DNA of 38,393 bases from Lachnospiraceae bacterium (GCA_017962105.1 JAGCVY010000026.1:1-38393), one strand, 5' to 3'; numbered from the stretch's first letter, positions 15,824-23,392 are shown. Notes: generated from the sequence alone by a model not told the origin. Numbers and translations: made by a program.

Positions 15824-16636
15824 ATGAAGAAAATTGCGTTATTGCTGACGCTTGTTCTGATCGTCGGCATGTTGTCCGCTTGCGGCAGCGCGAACAATAC
15901 ACCTTCGGATTCGGGTTCCACGCCTACGACGGCTGCAACGCCGACCCCGGAAGGCCCTACGAACACACCGACACCTTCTCCGACTCCTACGCCGGATCCG
16001 AATTGCTTTTTCAAGTGTGACTTTGATTCCGCACCGGAAGGCCTTTTCCTGAAGGATGCCACAGAAGAAAACCAGGGGCTCGTTGAGCAGGATCCTTCTC
16101 TGGTCTACCTGCTTTTCGGCGGAATCGGTTCCGGTATGGCTGATTTCGGTAAGGGTCTTGGCGTAGACGGTTCCAATTGCCTGGTTTGTACCGGAAGAAC
16201 AAACAGCTGGAACGGTATCTCCATGGATATCGACCCGAAGTGGTACGGCAAGGGATTCAAGATCAGTTTCGATGCGAAATGCGTATCGATGAAGGAAGGC
16301 GTAACGGATATGTTAGTCTCCCTCACCACGCAGTTCCAGTACATCAAGGATAAAGAAGCCGGCACGGCTTCCAGCACGGTATATCCGGCTTACAACCGTA
16401 TTACCGGAACGTCGTCCGACGGCAAATGGATCCACTGCGAAGGTACAGTGTTCCTTCCTACCGACATTTCCGGAACTACCGGCCGCCTCTACTTCGAGTG
16501 TGCGGATGGCAAGGGCAAGGAGGATATCCTGATTGACAACCTGAACGTCACGGTTATTGACGGCGTAGGCGACTACGAAGCCTTCAATGCTTACTGGGAA
16601 GAGCACAAGCCTGCTGAGGAAGAGCCTACCGAATAA
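15824..16636 (+). CDS. Lipoprotein with carbohydrate-binding-like (CBM_4_9-type) domain
   Basis: This 270-residue lipoprotein has a signal peptide ending in the lipobox LSAC (Cys20), then a Thr-Pro linker (TPTPEGPTNTPTPSPTP). A single beta-sandwich follows, beginning CFFKCDFDSAPEG and ending DILIDNLNVTVID. The elements TGRTNSWNGISMDI and KISFDAKCVS resemble the CBM4/9/22 group, jelly-roll modules that usually bind beta-glucans or xylan. No catalytic domain is attached, so it is probably a surface sugar-binding protein (inference). ATG 15824 has AAGGAGG 9 bases upstream. The acidic C-terminus is KPAEEEPTE. A second, similar lipoprotein follows after a terminator. Confidence 0.75.
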   Translation: MKKIALLLTLVLIVGMLSACGSANNTPSDSGSTPTTAATPTPEGPTNTPTPSPTPTPDPNCFFKCDFDSAPEGLFLKDATEENQGLVEQDPSLVYLLFGGIGSGMADFGKGLGVDGSNCLVCTGRTNSWNGISMDIDPKWYGKGFKISFDAKCVSMKEGVTDMLVSLTTQFQYIKDKEAGTASSTVYPAYNRITGTSSDGKWIHCEGTVFLPTDISGTTGRLYFECADGKGKEDILIDNLNVTVIDGVGDYEAFNAYWEEHKPAEEEPTE

Positions 16637-16681
16637 TTCCCAAGAGACAGTATGTAGAACTCTTCAAGATTCAGAAAGGTC

Positions 16682-16713
16682 CGGGGAGTGGCACCAACCA
16701 CTCCCCGCTTTTT
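16682..16713 (+). terminator. Terminator after the first CBM-like lipoprotein gene
   Basis: A perfect 10-bp stem CGGGGAGTGG/CCACTCCCCG with a 6-base loop, followed by CTTTTT. Confidence 0.85.
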
Positions 16714-16784
16714 GGGGTAATTCCCCGGGGAACGGCAGCATGCCGGATATCCCGAAGTAAATACAGGAAAGGAGCGGGCGGCCG

Positions 16785-17891
16785 TTGGCGCATGCATCAC
16801 AGCGGTCCGGGAACAGGATGAACCATCAGCGTTTTCTTCGGAAAATAGTTCTCATGGCGCAGGCAGTCTGTCTGACGCTTTTGTTCTGCGCCTGCACGGG
16901 ACTTCCCGGCTCGGAAGATCTGCCGGCTCCGACTCCCGCCGTAACCTCCACGCCTGCCCCGTCTCCGACGGAAACACCGCTGTCTCCGTCACCCACACCG
17001 ATTGCAACGGTGACACCCACGCCGACGCCGTCGCGTCCTTCGCCGACGCCGACGCCTGTTATCGCCGATCTGAAAAACGGCTGGTACAACGCCATGGCGA
17101 CCTGGACTTCCGACGGCAAGCTTGTTCAGACAGCGTCCTCGGAACACGGCAGCATGATCTATGCCAACAACTTCGAGCGCGATGACGGCAACCGCGTTGC
17201 CCCGTCCAACACATGCAACAACGCGGAGATTTATACCACCGACCGCATCGCCTACTCCGGTTACTATTCCGTCAAGGTCTCCCGCCGCCGTCAGGAATAC
17301 CACGGCTTAAGCGGGTTCGGACTTCGGTTGAACATTGAGAACGGACTCACATTTAACGATCTGATCGACAAAGTCCTCTGCATCCGCTGTATGATCTATT
17401 TTGAGGACGAGGGCTTCGGTGTTCCGGACACGCTGTATTTTACGGCTTACGACGCATATCACACGGAGAAGGTTCTCGATTACGTCTACAACCGGAAAGA
17501 CGGCCTGCGCACCCTCGACAAGGACGGCAACCCCGTGATGAAGGAGCAGGAACGCTTCGTCAAATGCAACTCCGTGCGCGCCCTTCGCGGCTGCTGGAAT
17601 GAATGTGTTTTCTATGTCAAGGTGACAGATTCCGATGTCGCTTCCGGCAGCATCCTCATCGGTACCTCGGAGGAGCTCCCCAACAGCGTGGGTCTGTACT
17701 GCTCCTACTATATCGATGATCTGACGGTTTCGGTGCTTTCCCCGTATGAGTATCCCTACGTGGAAAGCCTTCGCACCGACCCGGTGAACAAGGATGCCTC
17801 TCCCCGCGATGACACGACGCATGTCCTCGACGATATCGCCCAGGGGCCTCCCGTAGAACCGGAGGAGGATCAGGAGAAGCCCGAGGAATAA
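16785..17891 (+). CDS. Second lipoprotein with carbohydrate-binding-like beta-sandwich
   Basis: A signal segment (IVLMAQAVCLTLLFCAC) ends in an atypical lipobox with Cys at -2. A Thr-Pro/Ser-Pro linker of about 50 residues follows, then a domain of about 210 residues beginning MIYANNFERDDG and ending CSYYIDDLTVSVL, a typical last strand of CBM_4_9-like folds. The tail is acidic (EPEEDQEKPEE). The start is uncertain. TTG 16785 has AAAGGAG about 10 bases upstream. ATG 16818 gives a neater signal peptide but lacks a good ribosome site. No promoter is clear in the gap after the preceding terminator, so expression may come from read-through. Ligand and role are unknown; pairing with the preceding lipoprotein suggests a shared surface function. 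Confidence 0.7.
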   Translation: MAHASQRSGNRMNHQRFLRKIVLMAQAVCLTLLFCACTGLPGSEDLPAPTPAVTSTPAPSPTETPLSPSPTPIATVTPTPTPSRPSPTPTPVIADLKNGWYNAMATWTSDGKLVQTASSEHGSMIYANNFERDDGNRVAPSNTCNNAEIYTTDRIAYSGYYSVKVSRRRQEYHGLSGFGLRLNIENGLTFNDLIDKVLCIRCMIYFEDEGFGVPDTLYFTAYDAYHTEKVLDYVYNRKDGLRTLDKDGNPVMKEQERFVKCNSVRALRGCWNECVFYVKVTDSDVASGSILIGTSEELPNSVGLYCSYYIDDLTVSVLSPYEYPYVESLRTDPVNKDASPRDDTTHVLDDIAQGPPVEPEEDQEKPEE

Positions 17892-17915
17892 CCGGAACAA
17901 CTTACAAAAACAAAG

Positions 17916-17949
17916 AAGCGGCACAGCCCTGAAAGGCTGCGCCGCTTTT
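17916..17949. terminator. Bidirectional terminator between the second lipoprotein gene and acpP
   Basis: The stem AAGCGGC-A-CAGCC / GGCTG-C-GCCGCTT has one mismatch and a 6-base loop. It is followed by TTTTG on plus, and by CTTTGTTTTTG on minus. Confidence 0.8.
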
Positions 17950-17991
17950 GTCTTCTTCTCAATTATCGCCGGCCACATTCCGGCTCACAGA

Positions 17992-18222
17992 TTACTCGAT
18001 CCCGCGCTTTGCAAGGAACTCCACAACATCACCGATGGTCGTGATCCCGTCAAGGTCTTCCGGCTGAATCTCGATACCGTACTCATCCTCAAGCGCTGTC
18101 ACTACTTCGTACAGATCCAGCGAGTCAATGCGAAGATCATCGCGGAAGGATGTATCCTCCGTAACACCCGTCACATCGATGGAAAGCTGGTTCTGCAGGA
18201 TCTCCAGAATCTTTTCGAACAT
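17992..18222 (-). CDS. acpP: Acyl carrier protein
   Basis: ACP carries growing fatty-acyl chains on a 4'-phosphopantetheine arm. The 76 residues are acidic and helical, with the attachment site Ser34 in IDSLDLYE. The frame opens two codons upstream at ATG 18228, but there AGGAG is only one base away. ATG 18222 has the same site at 7 bases and is preferred. The gene stands alone with its own promoter (18348-18376) and a leader of about 120 bases containing a CGGTGC/GCACCG hairpin. No fatty-acid-synthesis genes are near, so service to another acyl pathway cannot be excluded, though the sequence looks like a standard ACP. Confidence 0.9.
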   Translation of the reverse strand: MFEKILEILQNQLSIDVTGVTEDTSFRDDLRIDSLDLYEVVTALEDEYGIEIQPEDLDGITTIGDVVEFLAKRGIE

Positions 18223-18253
18223 GTTCATACTCCTTTGTATGCAAGATAAATGC

Positions 18254-18270
18254 CGGTGCTGTACGCACCG
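18254..18270 (-). repeat. Hairpin in the acpP leader
   Basis: CGGTGC and GCACCG are separated by 5 bases, about 30 bases before the acpP start. No T run follows, so it is not a terminator. It could affect translation or mRNA stability. Confidence 0.4.
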
Positions 18271-18347
18271 TTACCACGACTTCCTACAATCCCAAACCCG
18301 CGGGCTTTCCGCAGATCCGAAATTGAAAAATCATTGCCGCTGATTGC

Positions 18348-18376
18348 ATAATATGCCACGGTTTTCGGTTTGTCAA
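18348..18376 (-). promoter_or_regulatory. Sigma-A promoter of acpP
   Basis: On the minus strand, TTGACA (18376-18371), a 17-base spacer and TATTAT (18353-18348). Confidence 0.8.
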
Positions 18377-18412
18377 TAGGAAAATATCCCTCGTTTCCGA
18401 GACCGCACGGCG

Positions 18413-18874
18413 TCAGTGCATCGGGCCGTCATCCGGATCGCCGTCGCCGTCAAAATCAGGCATGTCGGGCATTCCGTCTCCGTCCAGATCCTGCATCGGC
18501 ATTCCGCCGCCCATCATGCCGTAGAACTCCTTGCCGACAACCTTCTTGTCGTTGCGGACCTGCTCCACAAGCTGGGAAATCAGTTTCTTGACCTGCTTCG
18601 GTTTCTTGATATTCTTCAGCTCGATCACTTTCTGTGTATCAACACGGCTGAACACCTGTACCGTTCCGGTGCCGAAAAGCTTCTGCCAGAAGGTGCGGAC
18701 CAGACGGACGTCGACAATACGGTACAAAAGCGTCTCATCATAGGTCGTCTTAAAGAATCCGACATCCAGGTTGAGGTGCTCTTTCGTCACCGAGTATCTG
18801 GTAAAGGAAAACGGGAACCACATCCAGTGCTTCCGGTCCTTCCATAAGATTTCTTCATTTTCCAGTTCAATCAT
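18413..18874 (-). CDS. Small PH-domain-like protein with Asp/Gly-rich DxDGDG tail
   Basis: The 153 residues carry a bacterial PH-like domain (roughly residues 1-110): a hydrophobic WMWFPFSFTRYSVTKEHLNL stretch, then VGFFKTTYDETLLYRIVDVRLV and a final helix KPKQVKKLISQLVEQV. Such domains are known from YdbS/YvbH-like proteins, but no transmembrane segment is obvious here. After a short Met/Gly-rich spacer (GMMGGGMPM) the last 25 residues hold repeated acidic loops (DLDGDGMPD, DFDGDGDPD) of the calcium-binding thrombospondin-3/EF-hand-like type. ATG 18874 has AAAGGGG about 9 bases upstream, and the promoter is at 18921-18949. Function is unknown. A second PH-domain protein is at 25275. Confidence 0.75.
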   Translation of the reverse strand: MIELENEEILWKDRKHWMWFPFSFTRYSVTKEHLNLDVGFFKTTYDETLLYRIVDVRLVRTFWQKLFGTGTVQVFSRVDTQKVIELKNIKKPKQVKKLISQLVEQVRNDKKVVGKEFYGMMGGGMPMQDLDGDGMPDMPDFDGDGDPDDGPMH

Positions 18875-18920
18875 GATGCAAACCCCTTTCTCTCACCGGC
18901 CGTCACTTCCGGCCAAAATT

Positions 18921-18949
18921 ATTATATAGTACCCCGCGGGAAATTACAA
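18921..18949 (-). promoter_or_regulatory. Sigma-A promoter of the PH-domain/DxDGDG gene
   Basis: On the minus strand, TTGTAA (18949-18944), a 17-base spacer and a perfect TATAAT (18926-18921). Confidence 0.8.
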
Positions 18950-18993
18950 CCTTTCGGGAAAATGTTTCCCCTCACCGTCAATACGAAAAGCCA

Positions 18994-19950
18994 TCAGATA
19001 TAGCCGCAGACGCGCAGGATGAATACCAATGCCGTGATGGTCAGCGGAGAGAGCACCGTTGCCGCAAGAACCGTTCCCGAGGCCAGCGCGGAGTCGTTTT
19101 TCATATTTTTCGCCATGATATAGCAGGCGACCGTGGTCGGCGACGCAAGCATGACGGCAATCGCCAGCAGCTGTTCGTTCCGGAACCCGAGCCACACGGC
19201 AGCCGGCACAAACACCGCCGGCAGCAGGACCAGTTTGATCAACGCCGCAGACAGCACCAGCCGGGCCTTGGCAACCGCCTCTTTATGCTCGAAGCCGGCT
19301 CCCAGGACCAGAAGGGCCAGCGGGGTAGCCATGTTGCCCACGCTTGTGAGGAATTTGAACGGGATTGTCATCCCCGGCAGTTCCGTCCAGTGGAACTGCG
19401 CCGCCGGCAGGGCCAGCAGCACCGCGAGGATCAACGGGTTCGTGACAACCTCAAAGGCCACCGAGCGCACGGAAAATTTTACATTGTCCTCCTTCCGGGC
19501 GCTGATTGCCAGCGCGAGCACGGAGAAGAGGTTGTAGAACGGGACCACCGCAACGATCATCAGCGGGGCAAACCCGACAGAGCCGTTGTAAATATTCGAC
19601 ACGAACGCGATCCCGAGCACCGCGGCGCTCCCGCGAAAGCTTACCATAGCATAGGTTCCGATGGTGTGTCTGTCCCGTAAAATGAGCCACGACAGACCGT
19701 AGATCAGCCCAAACGAAACACATGTCGCAACTACGCAAAAAAGGAAAAACCGGCCGTCAAAGCTCTCCGACCAGTCCACCGTGGAAAGCTGCGTGAACAA
19801 AAGGACCGGCAGCGTGACACGAAATGTCAGTTTATCGCCGACCCGGGCAAACTCCTCGTTCAGCAGCCCTATTTTGCGAAGCACGAACCCGAGCACGATC
19901 ACCAGAAACACCGGCACGGTCGCGTTCAAACTGAATATGAAATCTTCCAT
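18994..19950 (-). CDS. AEC-family (auxin efflux carrier type) transporter
   Basis: A polytopic membrane protein of 318 residues with about ten hydrophobic segments in the two-half AEC/MleP arrangement. It begins VPVFLVIVLGFVLRKIGLL and has the typical LTFRVTLPVLLFTQLS stretch. The second half has LLALPAAQFHW, NMATPLALLVLGAGF and ASPTTVACYIMAKNM. Bacterial members export or exchange organic acids such as malate, but the substrate cannot be predicted here. ATG 19950 has only a weak GGTGA nearby. It follows greA by 23 bases on the same strand, so it is probably cotranscribed with it. A 6-bp hairpin (18956-18970) after the stop is too weak to be called a terminator. Confidence 0.85.
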   Translation of the reverse strand: MEDFIFSLNATVPVFLVIVLGFVLRKIGLLNEEFARVGDKLTFRVTLPVLLFTQLSTVDWSESFDGRFFLFCVVATCVSFGLIYGLSWLILRDRHTIGTYAMVSFRGSAAVLGIAFVSNIYNGSVGFAPLMIVAVVPFYNLFSVLALAISARKEDNVKFSVRSVAFEVVTNPLILAVLLALPAAQFHWTELPGMTIPFKFLTSVGNMATPLALLVLGAGFEHKEAVAKARLVLSAALIKLVLLPAVFVPAAVWLGFRNEQLLAIAVMLASPTTVACYIMAKNMKNDSALASGTVLAATVLSPLTITALVFILRVCGYI

Positions 19951-19973
19951 CGCTCACCCGCTTCGCCGCAGAA

Positions 19974-20501
19974 TCAGTACGAATTGATCACGTCGTCATC
20001 TTCCGTCGTTGTCTTATCGATATCCAGAATGGTAATGTAGTACGTCTCGCCGCTGTCCAGCGTGACAAGCACGCGGTCGCCGACCTTCTGTCCGTAGGCC
20101 GCCTTCCCGACCGGCGAATTGATGCTCACCTTCCGCTGAAGCGGATCAACACGGATCCATGTCACGATCTTGATCGTCATGTCACGGTCGGTCTTCTCCG
20201 AATGCAGCCGGACCGTATTGTTCATCCCAGCCTCATCCGGACCCGCGGTCTCCTCAAACTTCGGATTGTTATCCAAAAGGTTGTTCAGGTAGCGCTCCCG
20301 GCCCTCCATCGCGCGGAGTTTCGCCTTCGATGCGGAATACTCGGCGTTCTCGCTCAGATCACCCTGTGCGCGCGCCTCATTTAACGCCTTCAAAACCGGC
20401 GGTTTCTTTTCGTTGTTGATATCCCACAACTCCTGCCGGATCTTTCGGAAATCGCCTTCCGTCAACCCTTTGAGCTGCGCTTCCGTCAGCTTTCCTTCCA
20501 T
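19974..20501 (-). CDS. greA: Transcription elongation factor GreA/GreB
   Basis: Gre factors insert a coiled coil into the RNA polymerase secondary channel and stimulate cleavage of backtracked RNA. The 175 residues contain the coiled-coil region with the family motif ARAQGDLSENAEYSASK (acidic tip Asp and Glu) and a C-terminal FKBP-like domain with SINSPVGKAAYGQKVGD. The frame opens 30 codons upstream. ATG 20501 is chosen by family alignment (MEGKLTEAQLKGL) and by AAGGAG about 11 bases before it, which is a little far. It is slightly longer than the common 158 residues. Promoter at 20541-20569; an AEC transporter follows. Confidence 0.93.
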   Translation of the reverse strand: MEGKLTEAQLKGLTEGDFRKIRQELWDINNEKKPPVLKALNEARAQGDLSENAEYSASKAKLRAMEGRERYLNNLLDNNPKFEETAGPDEAGMNNTVRLHSEKTDRDMTIKIVTWIRVDPLQRKVSINSPVGKAAYGQKVGDRVLVTLDSGETYYITILDIDKTTTEDDDVINSY

Positions 20502-20540
20502 AATTTCATACTCTCCTTTTTTCCTTGTTTCATTCTGCTT

Positions 20541-20569
20541 ATCGTACCATATTTTACGACCGGTGTCAA
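20541..20569 (-). promoter_or_regulatory. Promoter of greA
   Basis: On the minus strand, TTGACA (20569-20564), a 17-base spacer and TACGAT (20546-20541). Confidence 0.65.
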
Positions 20570-20602
20570 TGAAAGCGGCGTGCCGGGCCATGGCCTTTTC
20601 TC

Positions 20603-22255
20603 CTATTCGCTGTCACCCCAATACTCCCATTCATACCCTAATCTGCTTCCGGACACATTGGTACGTATATTTGCAACCATACGGCCTTTCTCATCGTATT
20701 CCGTGTATTCGGTGTAAAATGTTTCGGGCTTCTCAACCTTCTCCAGTCGGCCCTGCGAATCAAAAATGCCGTTCTTCTTTACGTTCGCTTCCTCCGGAGA
20801 ACCCGGTTCCGAATACTGAACTTCCTCCTCCCGATACACTTCCCACCGGTACTTACTTTTTACTTTTTCCGGCATGTACTCGAAATCCCAGTCCACCCCG
20901 TAAGCCAGCAAATCGGTAAAATAACTTCTGCGCTCGTGAGAAACCCTTCCGTTTTCATCATAGTACACATACTTCTGACATCTTACTTTCCCCGCAATTT
21001 CCGGATCTTCATAAAATTCGCAGGAAGTTTCCGAGGAGAGCATCGGTTCCCGACCATCCGACCCGGATCCCGGCTCCCGGTAATAACGTATCTGAATATT
21101 GCTGGCATCAGTTGATTCCGTAGTCTCCGCGCCCAGATAACACTCCCCGGTTCCCGGAGCAAACTCGTAGCGTTTCGTTCTCACTATTCTTTCCGCATCA
21201 TCGTATATAACCTCTGTGCGTGTCTTGTCGGCAACCGCTCCATCCGTTGTCACTTCTGTTTCCTGCCTGATCCGTCTCCCTTTCGTATCATACACCTGTG
21301 TCTCGATGTGTACGTATTCCTCTTTCGGTCCGTTGCCGTCCGTATCTGTATCCCGGGTTCTCAGATTTTTCGTTGTCTCCCTTACGGAAGTCCCGTCTTC
21401 TTCGTATTTCAGTGCAATTTCTACGGACTCATCCCCCTGTTGGGTAAAAAAGCGGACCAGTCTTCCCAGCCGGTCATACTGCTTTCTCCCCTCTACCGAC
21501 CGAATCTGCTTCGTCTCGGGATCCCGGGTCTGCCACTGAAGGAATCCCGTGTTCGTTGATCCGTCATAGGTTTCCTCATAATGGGATTCATCGGAGTTGC
21601 AGAAAGCCTTGAGGACAATGTCTCCGTCACCCCGCTCAAAATAACAGTTATAGTGTTCGTCATCCCAGGTTGTGACGATCGTCGCAACGACATTGGAATC
21701 TCCCCGGTACGTATATTCCTCTCTCATTTCCGAACAGTTGCCGCAGTCCCAGCAAACTTCCGGATCGGTGATACCCAGCTGCTGCCAGAGGTTGAAGCAA
21801 TCCCAGGAATAATGCTTACATGTCGTACTGAAGGGGCAATCAAGGAACTCCATCGGCAGGCTTATTTTGTCAGCCCACCGAGCTTCCTCCTCCCCCTCAA
21901 ATCTTCTGTTGATCACGCAAGCCACACGGCCTTCCGCATCGTATTGTTTTTCCGTGTATGTCCCGTACACATTGTTTTGCTCTGTCTCCTTTATCGGTGT
22001 CTCCCCGGTCTCGTCATAATACCGTACCGTTTCCTTCTTTACCTTGTCTCCGTAACACTCCTTCAACGTCCGGACATTACCTTCTACCGTAAATTCCGAC
22101 ATAAGCACCCGTTCTTCACCGTCCACATAGTACTTCCGGTATCCGTACGACTCTCCGGTGGCTCCCTTCGGTGCCGCCGGTTTTTCTTTCTCCTCACATG
22201 CCGCAGCAAGCAGGACCACAAGGCACAGCATCAGTAAAAACGCGATCTTCTTCAT
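20603..22255 (-). CDS. YD-repeat-like lipoprotein (downstream copy of a tandem pair)
   Basis: A 550-residue lipoprotein with signal peptide KKIAFLLMLCLVVLLAAAC and lipobox LAAAC. The mature part is made of repeated beta-hairpin units of the YD/RHS type: EKQYDAEGRVACV, RKQYDRLGRLVRF, QVYDTKGRRIRQ, EVIYDDAERIVRT, YVYYDENGRVSH, GIFDSQGRLEKV and TEYDEKGRMVAN. A Cys-rich insert lies near residues 130-190 (CPFSTTCKHYSWDC, CWDCGNCSEM). No RHS core cleavage motif or toxin tip is visible. ATG 22255 comes one base after the stop of the upstream paralogue (TGATATG), pointing to coupled translation. ATG 22267, overlapping that gene, is an alternative. Its N-terminal and C-terminal sequences match the upstream copy. 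Function is unknown; it is a surface protein by inference. Confidence 0.8.
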   Translation of the reverse strand: MKKIAFLLMLCLVVLLAAACEEKEKPAAPKGATGESYGYRKYYVDGEERVLMSEFTVEGNVRTLKECYGDKVKKETVRYYDETGETPIKETEQNNVYGTYTEKQYDAEGRVACVINRRFEGEEEARWADKISLPMEFLDCPFSTTCKHYSWDCFNLWQQLGITDPEVCWDCGNCSEMREEYTYRGDSNVVATIVTTWDDEHYNCYFERGDGDIVLKAFCNSDESHYEETYDGSTNTGFLQWQTRDPETKQIRSVEGRKQYDRLGRLVRFFTQQGDESVEIALKYEEDGTSVRETTKNLRTRDTDTDGNGPKEEYVHIETQVYDTKGRRIRQETEVTTDGAVADKTRTEVIYDDAERIVRTKRYEFAPGTGECYLGAETTESTDASNIQIRYYREPGSGSDGREPMLSSETSCEFYEDPEIAGKVRCQKYVYYDENGRVSHERRSYFTDLLAYGVDWDFEYMPEKVKSKYRWEVYREEEVQYSEPGSPEEANVKKNGIFDSQGRLEKVEKPETFYTEYTEYDEKGRMVANIRTNVSGSRLGYEWEYWGDSE

Positions 22256-22256
22256 A

Positions 22257-23205
22257 TCAATCTTCATTCTCCCAGTATTCCCAAATAATTCTGCCCTCGG
22301 CACTTCCTCCCGCGACCTGTCTGCCTTTCTCGTCATATTCCAGGATCTCCTTCGGAGTATAATACAGGTTTTCCACAGTGCGCAGTCTGCCCTCCGAATC
22401 GAAGGTTCCGCGGGTGTACACTTCGTCCCGTCCTCCCTCCGGACTCGGAAAATGTACCTCTCTCCGATACTCTTCCCAGACCAGGCCGTCTTCCGCCGCC
22501 CAGAGAGTGTCATCAACGTAGTATTCCGATTTCCAATCATGACCGTTCGTATCCATTTCCACGAAATTCCAGGTCTCTATGTATTCAATCTCTTCATTAA
22601 ATCCGTAACTTGTGGTTGTTCTGCAGAGGATCCTGCCGCGGATCTCCGGGTCTTCACAGATGGTTTCCGTATACTCCTCGGCTAATCTTCCCGGCATGGG
22701 ATCGTCTATTGCATATACCTGATGAAAAATCTCATTCCCGTCGGGATCGTATTGATAGACGCATTTTCTGATCCTCTCGCCGGTATACGCATTTACCCGG
22801 TATTTTTGCATTGTTTTTCCTGCTTCGTCGTACTCATATTCCGACTCATACCGGACTTCGGACACGTCAACATCCCACTGATCCTTCCCCCTTATCTGTT
22901 CCCTGATTTCCGTCTCCTCGGACCGGAGCAGCCGTTGCTCGGAATCATAAAAGAATATGTTTTGTTCCGTCACATTTGTCTTCCTGGGCGTCGGCAAACC
23001 GGAGGACAGTATACCTTCGGACTCATAGGTGTGGCGTTCCGTTTCCGTTTACCTCGAACTCCTCGATCAAAACGCGGTCATCACCGGTTTTGAAATATTG
23101 CCGGAACCCGTATTTCGAAGGCTTCTTCTCCTCCTGCTTGGCGCACGCCGATACCAGGATTGCCACAGCGCAGATCAGCACAAGGAAAATGCATTTTCTC
23201 CTCAT
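22257..23205 (-). pseudogene. YD-repeat-like lipoprotein broken by a frameshift (upstream copy)
   Basis: The N-terminal part starts at ATG 23205 with GAGGGGG about 8 bases upstream, a signal peptide ending in lipobox VSAC, and YGFRQYFKTGDDRVLIEEF. That matches YGYRKYYVDGEERVLMSEF of the downstream paralogue. This frame stops at 23023. The rest of the protein (TYESEGILSSG, then NIFFYDSEQRLLRS to IIWEYWENED) continues in another frame, which is closed upstream by TAA at 23049-23051. The shift therefore lies within 23026-23048, around the repeat AAACGGAAACGG; one base too many there explains it. Repaired, it would be about 315 residues. The separate downstream frame has only a TTG without a ribosome site. 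It may be a real mutation or a sequencing error. Promoter at 23244-23272. Confidence 0.8.
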
Positions 23206-23243
23206 AAACGTTCCCCCTCGCAGCGGTATTTTCCGCTCCGTAC

Positions 23244-23272
23244 ATGGTATCATACGGCAAATACCCCGTCAA
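23244..23272 (-). promoter_or_regulatory. Promoter of the tandem YD-repeat lipoprotein genes
   Basis: On the minus strand, TTGACG (23272-23267), a 17-base spacer and TACCAT (23249-23244). Confidence 0.55.
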
Positions 23273-23314
23273 GCGGAATCAGCCCGATGCCGCCCGCAAC
23301 AGTTCAGTTGAGTC

Positions 23315-23343
23315 TTGCCAAGAACCCTCCATCGTGGTAAGAT
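23315..23343 (+). promoter_or_regulatory. Promoter of pepF
   Basis: TTGCCA (23315-23320), a 17-base spacer and TAAGAT (23338-23343). Transcription would start near 23350. Confidence 0.6.
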
Positions 23344-23355
23344 TGTGGGAAAGAG

Positions 23356-23373
23356 CCGCGCGCACGCGCGCGG
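23356..23373. repeat. Perfect GC hairpin in the pepF leader
   Basis: CCGCGCGC and GCGCGCGG are separated by two bases, just after the predicted transcript start and directly before the ribosome site (about 23380). It is very stable as RNA. It could be an operator, a 5' stabiliser or a control hairpin. Confidence 0.55.
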
Positions 23374-23392
23374 TAGAACGGAGGAAGTTTTT

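Noticed and set aside
16722-16733. Palindrome TTCCCCGGGGAA as an operator for the second CBM-like lipoprotein
   Set aside because: It lies just after a terminator with no promoter elements around it, so I see nothing to tie it to regulation.
18229-18347. acpP leader as a riboswitch
   Set aside because: About 120 bases with a single 6-bp hairpin; no conserved riboswitch core was recognised.
18956-18970. Hairpin GGGAAA/TTTCCC after the AEC transporter gene as a terminator
   Set aside because: The 6-bp stem is weak, no T run follows, and it contains one copy of the dispersed octamer, which explains part of the symmetry.
20586-20595. Palindrome GGCCATGGCC between the YD-repeat gene and greA as a terminator
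   Set aside because: Only 10 bases and no T run on the transcribed strand.
23026-23048. Programmed ribosomal frameshift in the upstream YD-repeat lipoprotein
   Set aside because: No known slippery heptamer, stimulating hairpin or internal ribosome-site-like stimulator is visible; a one-base insertion in a short repeat is simpler.
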